A stretch of DNA of 6,213 bases from Candidatus Fermentibacterales bacterium (GTDB lineage Bacteria > Fermentibacterota > Fermentibacteria > Fermentibacterales > JAFGKQ01). The stretch covers positions 1-6,213 of the forward strand of contig JAFGKQ010000059.1 of NCBI GenBank assembly GCA_016928495.1, in the 5' to 3' direction. The notes below the pieces were generated by a model. The model made no database searches. It was not told the origin of the DNA and worked only from the letters and a program-made list of their open reading frames with translations. Shown one piece after another: positions 1 to 5,785 of this stretch; position 1 is the first letter of the stretch, and every line of letters starts with the position of its first letter. Position numbers and translations under genes: made by a program.

Positions 1-2
1 GC

Positions 3-1202
3 CTGGCGATCCTGCTCGGGGGAGGCGTGTTCCTGATGCTGCGGATCCTCGTGGAGAAGAGGTGGCTTACCGCCAAGTACGAGATGGAGAGGCAGAGCGG
101 ACTGAGGGGGTCCGAGTTCCTGTCCCGCCTCATCTCGGAGATGCCCGGGCCCTCCATCGAGGTCTTCATCATCGTTGCGGCAGGGGTCTCGATCGGTGTA
201 GGGCTTGCCCTCCACTGGCACCTGCCCTTCCTGGTCACCGCGGTCACCGCCGGGGTTCTCGTAGCGAACCTCTACTCGACCCAGGTCTTCGAGTCGCTCC
301 GGATAGAGAACGCCACCTCCATGTACACCCTGCTCTTCTTCGCGCTGATAGGCGCGAATGCCGACATAGAGGCCTTTCATCCCGAGAACTTCGCTTTCAT
401 AGGAGCCTACATCGCCGCCAGGTCTGCCGGGAAGCTCGGGGGCACCTGGCTGGGCTGCAAGCTGACCCGTCAGGACCGCAGGATGACCAGCTCTCTGCCG
501 CGTCTCATGCTGCCCCAGGCTGGAGTGGCTGCCATCGAGGCCTACTTCGTCGCGTCGGTGCTGGGAGAGAGCGGCGAGACCATTCTGAGCATCATCCTGC
601 CCGGCCTGATCTTCTTCGAGATCGTGGGCATACTGACCTCGGAGAGAACGCTGATCAGGTGGCGGTCATGGATCACCGGCGGAGGTGAGCTGATCGGGCA
701 GGAGGATGTCATCAGGCAGAAGCTCCTGGGGGAGAGGCTGCGGCTGCCGGACGTGATAAGCCCGGAGTGCCTCAGGGTGCCGTTCGAGGTCGAGTCCAAG
801 GGCGAGGCCATCTGGGAGCTGGTGAGGACCCTCAAGGGTGCGGGATATGTCGAGAACGAGGGCGAGGTTCTGGAGATCATCCTGCAGCGAGAGCGTCAGG
901 GGGGCACCACGATAGGCGACGGGATCGCCATCCTGCATGGCCGCATTCCCGGCCTGCCCAGGCCGGCGGTCGCGCTGGGCGTGCTGCCGAACAGCGGCGT
1001 CGAGTTCGGCGGGGAGGTGGACGGCCTGGTGAACGTGGTCTACATGGTCCTCACAGCGGCCGAGTCGCCGGAGATGCACCTGCAGATCCTCGCGGCGATC
1101 GCCGAGCTCCTGACCGACAGGTCGGCTCGCGAGGAGCTCCGGAGGGCACGCAACGCCCTCGAGGCCATGTCGGTCATCAGGAAGCACAGCGGAGGAGCAT
1201 AG
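3..1202 (+). CDS. Cation:proton antiporter (CPA-like) with fused C-terminal PTS EIIA-like domain, 5' partial
   Basis: The frame is open from the left edge, so the true start lies outside the window; the GTG at 27 falls inside a hydrophobic segment and has no evident ribosome-binding site. About 399 residues are visible. The first part has roughly six hydrophobic segments, including the stretches around FIIVAAGVSIGVGLAL, FLVTAVTAGVLVANL, LPQAGVAAIEAYFV and ILPGLIFFEIVGIL. This resembles the second half of a CPA-type Na+/H+ or K+/H+ exchanger of the inner membrane. From about visible residue 240 onward comes a soluble domain like PTS EIIA of the fructose/Ntr type. Its GDGIAILHGR motif matches the family's phosphorylatable-His signature, with the His encoded at 936-938. 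In PTS-linked proteins this His accepts phosphate from HPr; here I infer a regulatory role for the antiporter. The stop is TAG. The ion specificity cannot be read from this fragment. Confidence 0.85.
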   Translation: MAILLGGGVFLMLRILVEKRWLTAKYEMERQSGLRGSEFLSRLISEMPGPSIEVFIIVAAGVSIGVGLALHWHLPFLVTAVTAGVLVANLYSTQVFESLRIENATSMYTLLFFALIGANADIEAFHPENFAFIGAYIAARSAGKLGGTWLGCKLTRQDRRMTSSLPRLMLPQAGVAAIEAYFVASVLGESGETILSIILPGLIFFEIVGILTSERTLIRWRSWITGGGELIGQEDVIRQKLLGERLRLPDVISPECLRVPFEVESKGEAIWELVRTLKGAGYVENEGEVLEIILQRERQGGTTIGDGIAILHGRIPGLPRPAVALGVLPNSGVEFGGEVDGLVNVVYMVLTAAESPEMHLQILAAIAELLTDRSAREELRRARNALEAMSVIRKHSGGA

Positions 1203-1216
1203 GTCTGGAAAAGCCC

Positions 1217-1237
1217 GGGCCTCTCGCGTGTGGGCCC
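1217..1237 (-). terminator. Weak hairpin between convergent genes
   Basis: In the 37-bp gap between the antiporter stop and the convergent small-protein stop, GGGCC (1217-1221) can pair with GGCCC (1233-1237) around an 11-base loop. Read on the minus strand, the stem is followed shortly by TTTT (complement of 1209-1212), so it could end transcription of the small minus-strand gene. The stem is only 5 bp and the T tract is short, so this is a tentative call. Confidence 0.3.
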
Positions 1238-1239
1238 TC

Positions 1240-1632
1240 CTAGAAGACCCCGGCTATCAGGACGACCAGCAGGGCCACGGCCGCTGCCACTGCCGTGAAG
1301 AGCGTGAGCGAGCAGCATCCGCACACCGGACAGCCCCTCGAGCCACCGGAAGGGACCCCCTGTACGGGAGCGCCCTCTTCCTGCTGTCCCGCTTGCTGCT
1401 TCTGCGCCCTCCTGGCCATCTCGGCCATGTTGTCGAAGACGGAGCCGTCCCCGTCCTTCTCGGGTCTGTGCTTGGGCCCCGGATCGTGAGGGGGCTTCAC
1501 GAAGCCCGAGTCCGACGAGGGCTTGCTCTTCCTGCTGCCGAACAGGGACTTCCCGAAGCTCGAGCCAACCGACTTCGAGGACTTGCCGCCCCCGCTCTTT
1601 CCGGAACCGCTGATCCTCCTGCCCTTGGCCAC
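1240..1632 (-). CDS. Small basic Ser/Gly/Lys-rich protein with Cys cluster and C-terminal membrane anchor
   Basis: I do not recognise this gene. The start is GTG at 1632, preceded by GAGGAGG with 6 bases of spacing, which gives 130 residues. Residues 1-40 are low-complexity and strongly basic, with many Ser, Gly and Lys and the segments GSGKSGGGKSSKS and FGKSLFGSRKSK. Next come a polar Pro/Asp/Lys linker and a likely short helix (FDNMAEMARRAQKQQ). A Gly/Ser hinge leads to CPVCGCC (residues 101-107), followed directly by a 23-residue hydrophobic helix that ends the protein. This is the layout of a tail-anchored membrane protein with its N-terminal part in the cytoplasm. The four Cys could bind a metal or be lipidated; neither is shown by the sequence. 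The frame stays open upstream to 1920, but that part looks non-coding and would overlap the next gene's start. Confidence 0.65.
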   Translation of the reverse strand: MAKGRRISGSGKSGGGKSSKSVGSSFGKSLFGSRKSKPSSDSGFVKPPHDPGPKHRPEKDGDGSVFDNMAEMARRAQKQQAGQQEEGAPVQGVPSGGSRGCPVCGCCSLTLFTAVAAAVALLVVLIAGVF

Positions 1633-1918
1633 TGCATTCCTCCTCGGATGAGAGCCACCGATTAGCCGCCAGGCATACCGGACAAATCCTAGGCAAGACC
1701 GGGTCCCGGGGCAACGGTCGGGCACGGGGCCGGGCAGGCGCCGGATGGGCACCGGGGCAGGGAAAATCTCCCGATGTGCGGCGGTATTCCCGCATGGATC
1801 GGAGCCGACGCAAGAGGGAGCACTCCATACCTTGATGTCAACCTTGGCGTTGCAGTCATGGCACGTGAGTTGCTTCCCTTCCGGGCGATGGGTTGAGAAA
1901 CCGTGAAGGGAGTCTGGC
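1633..1918. other. G/C-rich intergenic region between divergent genes
   Basis: This 286-bp stretch separates the small minus-strand gene from the plus-strand secreted protein gene and should carry both promoters. I found no convincing -35/-10 pair in either direction. It holds a short perfect palindrome, CCGGG-T-CCCGG (1699-1709), a run of GGG/GGGG tracts on the plus strand between about 1701 and 1762, and a small TTGA-TG-TCAA repeat (1832-1841). No tRNA-like or clear terminator structure is seen. Confidence 0.4.
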
Positions 1919-2512
1919 ATGGGACCAGTGCTCGCGGTGCTTGTGGCCCTGAGCGCAGTCGGTTCGACGCAGCTCCCGCTGGAGCGCCGGGTCTTCTGCG
2001 ACGGCAGCGACTACCTGCTGCAGTACGATGACGGAGAGGGCTGGTGGCTGACGTGGGGAGGGGCTTACAGGGGCGTATGGTTCCGGGTGGAGGACTTCAC
2101 TACCGCACCCGTCGATATCATCGGTCTGGAGCTGTGGTTCTACCATCACCCTGGCTACCCCTGGGACACACCCTTCTTCTTCGCAGAGATATGGACTGGG
2201 GACGATCAGTCCGGGCCCGTCACGCAGCTCTACAGCGAGACCGCCCCGGCTACGCACGACTCTGCCGTCAGGCTGGAAGTCGATCCGCCGATCGGCTCCG
2301 GCCCGGATTTCTGGGTGCTCGTGAACACGGAGATGTCCTCGGGGGGCTGGCCCTCCTCTCTCGGTGACAACGGACCCAACTTCACGGGCCACTGCCACAG
2401 CTTCGTCGCTGGCAACCCCTGGTCTCAGGGGGACCTGATGATCAGGGCAGATGTGGACCCTCTGGGCCTTGCCGAGACCACCTGGGGACGGATCAAGTCT
2501 CTGCTGCTTTGA
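1919..2512 (+). CDS. Secreted all-beta protein with C-terminal W-G-x-I-K motif
   Basis: The start is ATG at 1919, preceded by AAGGGAG with about 7 bases of spacing; the product is 197 residues. The N-terminus (MGPVLAVLVALSAVGS) looks like a signal peptide, although its n-region lacks a positive charge. The mature part is rich in Trp, Tyr and Phe with alternating hydrophobic residues (LTWGGAYRGVWFRVEDF, LELWFYHHPGYPWDTPFFF, FWVLVNTEMSSGGWPS), as in a secreted beta-sandwich domain. The last residues, ETTWGRIKSLLL, resemble a short tail I recall on exported proteins of Eisenbacteria/Fermentibacteria-type genomes; it may be a sorting or end-cap motif, but I could not check this. There are only two Cys. 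I cannot assign an enzymatic role. The stop is TGA, showing that TGA normally terminates in this genome. It lies 118 bp upstream of another secreted-protein gene on the same strand. Confidence 0.72.
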   Translation: MGPVLAVLVALSAVGSTQLPLERRVFCDGSDYLLQYDDGEGWWLTWGGAYRGVWFRVEDFTTAPVDIIGLELWFYHHPGYPWDTPFFFAEIWTGDDQSGPVTQLYSETAPATHDSAVRLEVDPPIGSGPDFWVLVNTEMSSGGWPSSLGDNGPNFTGHCHSFVAGNPWSQGDLMIRADVDPLGLAETTWGRIKSLLL

Positions 2513-2563
2513 GAGGAGAGTCCGCCCGCCGTGGAAGCTCGGGAGAAGGGCTTCGAGGCAGGA

Positions 2564-2592
2564 TTGCGCTTTGCATACCCCTTGGGTATACA
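2564..2592 (+). promoter_or_regulatory. Candidate sigma70-type promoter of the VCBS gene
   Basis: TTGCGC (2564-2569) and TATACA (2587-2592) are separated by 17 bases, the optimal spacing. An overlapping -10 reading, TACAAT (2589-2594), is also possible with a 19-base spacer. The site lies 38 bases upstream of the ATG at 2631, in an A/T-richer island within an otherwise GC-rich gap. It suggests that the VCBS gene is transcribed independently of the secreted gene before it. Confidence 0.5.
2575..2589. promoter_or_regulatory. Operator-like inverted repeat overlapping the -10
   Basis: ATACCC (2575-2580), CTT, GGGTAT (2584-2589) is a perfect 6-bp inverted repeat with a 3-base centre. It sits in the spacer and overlaps the first bases of the -10, where a bound repressor would block polymerase. 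The ATACCC/GGGTAT arms recall CsoR/RcnR-family metal-sensor operators, but this is a resemblance only. No T tract follows, so a terminator is unlikely. Confidence 0.35.
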
Positions 2593-2630
2593 ATGCCCGT
2601 AGTGGTGACGCCTTCAACGGAGGTGCGGGG

Positions 2631-3788
2631 ATGATGCGCATGCTTCTGCTGGTGCCGGCGTTTGCTGGCCTGGCCCTTGCCTGGGTGCCGGAGTACGATC
2701 CGGAGTATCAGCTCAAGTGCGGAGGGACGATAATCGACGTCGGGTACTACGCTGCGCCCTGCGTGGTAGACTGGGATCTGGACGGCCTGAAGGACCTGAT
2801 CCTCGGGCAGTTCAGCAGCGGCAACATCCGGTTCTACAAGAACGAGGGCAGCAACGAGGCCCCTGTCTTCAACTCGTTCTCCTACCTCTATTCCGACGGG
2901 TCGATCATCACCGTTCCATCCGGTTGATGCACCGGGGCCACGAATCCACAGGTCGTGGATTGGAATGACGACGGGCTCCTGGACATCATCGTGGGCGACC
3001 GCAACGGCTACGTGAACTACTTCCGCAGGACATCCAACGACGCGATCACGCTGACCACCATGCCCGATATCACCTGTGGCGGAGTGACCATCGACTGCGG
3101 CTACAACTCCTCGCCCGCCATAACCGATTGGGACGAGGACGGGGACCTGGACATGCTCCTGGGCACACAGGACGGGTACGTCAGGCTCTACCTGAACGAC
3201 GGGGGCGACTCCCAGCCGGTCTTCAACTCCTACACCAACATCATGAGCGGGGGCAGCAACATCTACCACTACAGGAACTGCCCCCGGGTCTACGATCTCG
3301 ACCAGGACGGCAGGAAGGACCTGATCTGCGGGGCCAACGACTACTACGTGTACTACTACCAGAACACCGGTACGAACTCCTCCCCCTCCTTCAGCGGATG
3401 GGAGAGGATAGCCTACAAGTACTCCGGGATGCGCCTGTGGATAGACGACTGGAACGAGGACGGGCTTCCGGACATGCTCACCAGCGACTACAACGGCTAC
3501 GTCTGGATGTGGATCCAGGAGAACACTGCGGTTGGCGACGAGCAGGCGCCGATCCTGCCCAGGGCGCTGGCCGCGAGCCGGAACCCGTTCGACGCCTCCG
3601 TGGTGATCTCCGCCTCCGGCTTCGGTCCGGGGTCCATCCGGGTCTTCGACCTCTCGGGAAGAGCGGTGGTGAACGAGCCGTTCGACGGCTCGTTCGCATG
3701 GAACGGCGCCGGGGCAGCCAACGGAACCTACCTGGTGCGAGTCGAGGATGCCGACGGAGCTTCCACTCTGAGGCTGGTCAAGCTCTAG
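2631..3788 (+). CDS. Secreted FG-GAP/VCBS beta-propeller protein with in-frame TGA at codon 99 (candidate selenoprotein)
   Basis: The start is ATG at 2631, six bases after GGAGGT; ATG 2634 is an alternative. The product is 385 residues if TGA 2925-2927 is read through. A signal peptide is clear (MMRMLLLVPAFAGLALA, cleavage before WVPEYD). Five FG-GAP/VCBS blades carry Asp-rich, probably Ca-binding loops: DWDLDG (47), DWNDDG (110), DWDEDG (166), DLDQDG (222) and DWNEDG (273). Residues about 318-385 form a C-terminal beta domain (NPFDAS..., IRVFDLSGR, NGTYLVRVED...LRLVKL), like the FlgD-like/type IX-type sorting domains of exported proteins. The TGA falls between blades 1 and 2, is followed by a Cys codon, and the same frame continues to TAG at 3786. 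The downstream part has no ribosome-binding site or signal peptide. Reading TGA as selenocysteine is supported by a SECIS-like hairpin. A nonsense mutation or sequencing error would instead leave a 98-residue fragment. Ligand and function are unknown; such propellers are usually extracellular binding or adhesion modules. Confidence 0.7.
2925..2927 (+). other. In-frame TGA, candidate selenocysteine codon (Sec99)
   Basis: The codon context is Val-Pro-Ser-Gly-[TGA]-Cys-Thr-Gly-Ala-Thr-Asn-Pro. TGA terminates three other genes in this window, so it is not globally reassigned. Sec insertion would produce an adjacent Sec-Cys pair in an exported protein. Single-base changes from GGA (Gly), TGG (Trp), TGC/TGT (Cys) or CGA (Arg) would also explain the codon as a mutation. 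Confidence 0.5.
2943..2961 (+). promoter_or_regulatory. Candidate bacterial SECIS hairpin
   Basis: AATCCAC (2943-2949) and GTGGATT (2955-2961) form a perfect 7-bp stem with the 5-base loop AGGTC. The loop starts 22 bases after the TGA. In known bacterial SECIS elements the loop lies some 16-37 bases after the UGA and has a G in its first two positions; E. coli fdhF uses AGGUCU there, recognised by SelB. Spacing and loop fit. The bulged U found in the fdhF stem is absent. An alternative hairpin, CCACGA (2938-2943) with TCGTGG (2953-2958), competes with it. Confidence 0.5.
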
Positions 3789-3808
3789 CGCTGCTCTTGC
3801 CTGGGTGA

Positions 3809-3838
3809 GCGAGGAGGAGGCTCTGTCCTCCCCCTCGC
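3809..3838. terminator. Strong hairpin between convergent genes, probable bidirectional terminator
   Basis: GCGAGGAGGAGG (3809-3820) and CCTCCCCCTCGC (3827-3838) pair over 12 positions with one A-C mismatch around the loop CTCTGT. It sits in the 74-bp gap between the VCBS stop (3788) and the stop of the convergent TPR gene (3863). No T tract follows on either strand, so termination would rest on the stem or on a protein factor. Confidence 0.55.
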
Positions 3839-3862
3839 CGCTACCTCGGGCAGGACCGGCTC

Positions 3863-4819
3863 TCAGTCTCCACCCGAGCGCTCCAGGGCGCGCGGGGGGA
3901 TGAGCACGGAGGTGCCGGGAGCCGTGAGCTTCCTCACGTATTCGGCGTAGAGCGCGGCGGCCTCCTCACGCTCGCCGGCATCCCAGAGCGCGTCGGCCAG
4001 GTTCAGGTAGACGGGGACTCTGTCAGGAGCTATCTCGGTGACCCTTCGGAGCACCCGGATGGCCTGGCCGAGCCGGCCCGCCCGGTGCAGGAAGAAGCCG
4101 TAGTCGTTTACCATCTCCACGTAGTGGTCCCAGTCCATGAGATCCCGGAGGCACCAGCCGTCAGGGCCGGACGCGGCCCACCAGGGCGCCTCCCAGAACA
4201 GCATGTCCAGAACCTCGCCGGCCTGGTCGAAGGCCTGGATGGCGTTCCCTGTGCCCTGGCGATGCGCCGCAATGGCTGCCGTCCATGCGGCCTCCAGGAA
4301 CCCCATGCCCATCACTTCCGGCCGGTAGTAGTGGTGGGGATACATCATCGACCATAGCTCCGAGGCAGCCTCCTCGATCCTCCCGGCGGGCAGCAGCGAG
4401 TCTATCCTCCCCATTGCGTCCCAGGAGGGATCGCCCGAGGACTCCGAGAGCAGGATCAGCGTGTCCCCGGAAGCATCGACCCTGTAGGCGGCCTCCGTGT
4501 AGAAGGCCGTCCCCGGCATCTGGAAGCAGACCTCCAGGCTGTCGCGTTCGGGGAACAGGAGCGCCCATGACTTGGCTGCGTTGTACATCTGGCCGAACCA
4601 GCCCCGCGCGACCAGCGAGGTATCGGCCCCCTCGACGGCCATCAGCAGGATGTCCGTGCCCTCGCCCAGGCCCTGTTCCCCCGGCAGGGTGATGATGTAC
4701 TCCCGGTCGAGCTCCAGCGGCCTCCCGTCGGGATCACGGGTCTCGACCCAGACCGGAAGCGCCAGGCCGGGGAGCACGGCGACCGTCGTCATGAGAGCGG
4801 CTGAGCGCAGCAGTGGCAT
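3863..4819 (-). CDS. Exported protein with C-terminal tetratricopeptide repeats
   Basis: The start is ATG at 4819, preceded on the minus strand by GGGGAGGT with about 5 bases of spacing; the product is 318 residues with a TGA stop. The N-terminus (MPLLRSAALMTTVAVLPGLALP) is a signal peptide with one Arg and a hydrophobic core. Residues about 23-130 look beta-rich and unassigned (ELDREYIITLPGE, DTLILLSES). Residues about 135-230 are helical and Trp-rich. The end holds two TPR-like helix pairs at roughly 233-266 (VNDYGFFLHRAGRLGQAIRVLRR) and 267-298 (YLNLADALWDAGEREEAAALYAEY), with the usual Ala/Gly/Leu/Pro spacing. TPRs mediate protein contacts, so a periplasmic scaffold or binding role is likely but unproven. 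It is convergent with the VCBS gene and divergent from the glycosylase gene. I see no catalytic motif. Confidence 0.78.
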   Translation of the reverse strand: MPLLRSAALMTTVAVLPGLALPVWVETRDPDGRPLELDREYIITLPGEQGLGEGTDILLMAVEGADTSLVARGWFGQMYNAAKSWALLFPERDSLEVCFQMPGTAFYTEAAYRVDASGDTLILLSESSGDPSWDAMGRIDSLLPAGRIEEAASELWSMMYPHHYYRPEVMGMGFLEAAWTAAIAAHRQGTGNAIQAFDQAGEVLDMLFWEAPWWAASGPDGWCLRDLMDWDHYVEMVNDYGFFLHRAGRLGQAIRVLRRVTEIAPDRVPVYLNLADALWDAGEREEAAALYAEYVRKLTAPGTSVLIPPRALERSGGD

Positions 4820-4886
4820 TCCCTACCTCCCCTCGAGCGGTTCGCTGCCCCGAACATCGCCGGCGGGAGGGGTCTTGTCAGCGTTC

Positions 4887-4915
4887 TTGATTGTGCAGGC
4901 CGCATGAGATAGACT
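4887..4915 (+). promoter_or_regulatory. Candidate promoter of the glycosylase / Cys-rich protein pair
   Basis: TTGATT (4887-4892) and TAGACT (4910-4915) are 17 bases apart, in the 126-bp gap between the divergent TPR and glycosylase genes. Transcription from here would give a leader of about 24 bases that includes the GGGAGG ribosome-binding site (4934-4939). A further TTGTCA lies just upstream (4875-4880). Confidence 0.4.
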
Positions 4916-4945
4916 CGGAGAGCATCATCCCGCGGGAGGCCAAAC

Positions 4946-5767
4946 ATGATCGAGCATCCGGAGGCAGTCCTGCTCGCCAGGCAGATCGGGGAGGAGCTGT
5001 CGGGCAGCAGAGTCGTGAGAGCGATCCGGGGCAACAGCCCCCATAAGTGGGTGTTCTACAACCTGGATCGGGAGCCCTTCGAACGGATACTAGAGGGTAA
5101 GGAAGTGGGTGAATCGTCCTGCGGAGGCAAATGGGTGGACGTTGGCATGGAGCCCGGATACACGCTCCAGTTCGGCGATCTGGGCGGGAGGATCCGGCTC
5201 CATGACTCCGCCGACACCCTTCCGCGGAAGCACCACCTCCTGCTCGAGCTGGAGGGCGGCCGGTTCTTCACGATCACGGTCCAGAACTGGGGCTTTCTGC
5301 GCCTGACGGGACCCGGGGCGCCACGGGAGGAGGGCCACCGCGAGACCGGGCTCTGCCCGACCAACCCGGGGTTCACGACGGAGTACCTTGCCCGCCAGGT
5401 GGGAGACTTCGACCGGAAGAAGAGCGTCAAGGAGTTCATAGTCAGCGGTCCGGCAATCGCCGGCCTCGGCAACGGGTACCTGCAGGACGTCCTGTTCAGG
5501 GCGGGCATCGTGCCGACCAGGAAGCTCTTCCAGTTGAGCGCGGACGACATAGGGAGACTCCACCGGGCCATCGCGGAGGTGATGTCGGAGGCAATAGCCG
5601 CGGACGGCAGGGATACGGAGTACGACCTGCACGACAGGCCCGGGAGGTACGTGGCGGCCATGGACAGGAGAGCCGATGGGAATCCATGCCCGGTCTGCGG
5701 GACTCCGATTCTCAGGGTCAGCTATCTCGGCGCCTCCTGCTACTTCTGTCCGACCTGTCAGACCTGA
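4946..5767 (+). CDS. Fpg/Nei (endonuclease VIII-like) DNA glycosylase family protein lacking the N-terminal catalytic Pro
   Basis: The start is ATG at 4946, with GGGAGG 6 bases upstream; 273 residues, the family's usual length. Three parts of the Fpg/Nei fold are visible. The first is an N-terminal beta domain starting MIEHPEAVLLARQIGEEL, with GGKWVDV (K62) matching the conserved GK. The second is the helix-two-turn-helix at about 157-190 with AIAGLGNGYLQDVLFRAGI. The third is a C-terminal C4 zinc finger (C248, C251, C268, C271; CPVCG...YFCPTCQ). Classical members excise oxidised bases using the N-terminal Pro2 as nucleophile with Glu3, plus an Arg in the zinc-finger turn. Here Pro2 is Ile, Glu3 is kept, and the zinc-finger turn reads GASC with no Arg. 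It matches a divergent subfamily beginning M-I/L-E-x-P-E-A that I recall from many bacteria and that is annotated as endonuclease VIII. Catalysis is therefore uncertain. An 18-base gap separates it from the next gene. Confidence 0.85.
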   Translation: MIEHPEAVLLARQIGEELSGSRVVRAIRGNSPHKWVFYNLDREPFERILEGKEVGESSCGGKWVDVGMEPGYTLQFGDLGGRIRLHDSADTLPRKHHLLLELEGGRFFTITVQNWGFLRLTGPGAPREEGHRETGLCPTNPGFTTEYLARQVGDFDRKKSVKEFIVSGPAIAGLGNGYLQDVLFRAGIVPTRKLFQLSADDIGRLHRAIAEVMSEAIAADGRDTEYDLHDRPGRYVAAMDRRADGNPCPVCGTPILRVSYLGASCYFCPTCQT

Positions 5768-5785
5768 CCGATCCGGGGGACGGCG

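Larger units (their letters stand above)
2718..3278 (+). repeat. Tandem two-blade duplication within the VCBS protein
   Basis: Residues 30-98 (2718-2924) and 149-216 (3075-3278) align over nearly their full length. CGGTIIDVGY matches CGGVTIDCGY, CVVDWDLDG matches AITDWDEDG, and APVFNSFSY matches QPVFNSYTN. The unit of internal repetition is therefore about 119 codons, that is two propeller blades. In the second copy the segment after the unit begins with Cys217 (NCPRVYDLD), in the same loop where the first copy has TGA-TGC. Confidence 0.6.

Noticed and set aside
1040-1828. Long minus-strand frame over the end of the antiporter and the small protein gene.
   Set aside because: Arg/Gly/Ser-rich shadow frame that overlaps two better-supported genes, with no convincing start or domain.
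1240-1920. A longer 226-residue version of the small minus-strand protein starting at 1920.
   Set aside because: The extra 96 residues are Pro/Arg/Cys-rich without pattern, the start would overlap the divergent gene's ATG, and GTG 1632 has a much better ribosome-binding site.
2955-3788. A separate gene starting at GTG 2955 for the second part of the VCBS protein.
   Set aside because: No ribosome-binding site or signal peptide precedes it, and the start lies inside the conserved D-W-N-D-D-G repeat region and inside the hairpin. It is the continuation of the upstream frame.
2631-3788. Genome-wide reassignment of TGA (to Trp or Gly) as the reason for the in-frame TGA.
   Set aside because: TGA ends the genes at 2510-2512, 3863-3865 and 5765-5767 at sensible points, and Trp is encoded by TGG and Gly by GGN throughout.
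4820-4900. Promoter on the minus strand for the TPR gene (CTGACA with a possible -10 near 4850).
   Set aside because: The -35 is fair but the hexamer 17 bases downstream matches a -10 poorly.
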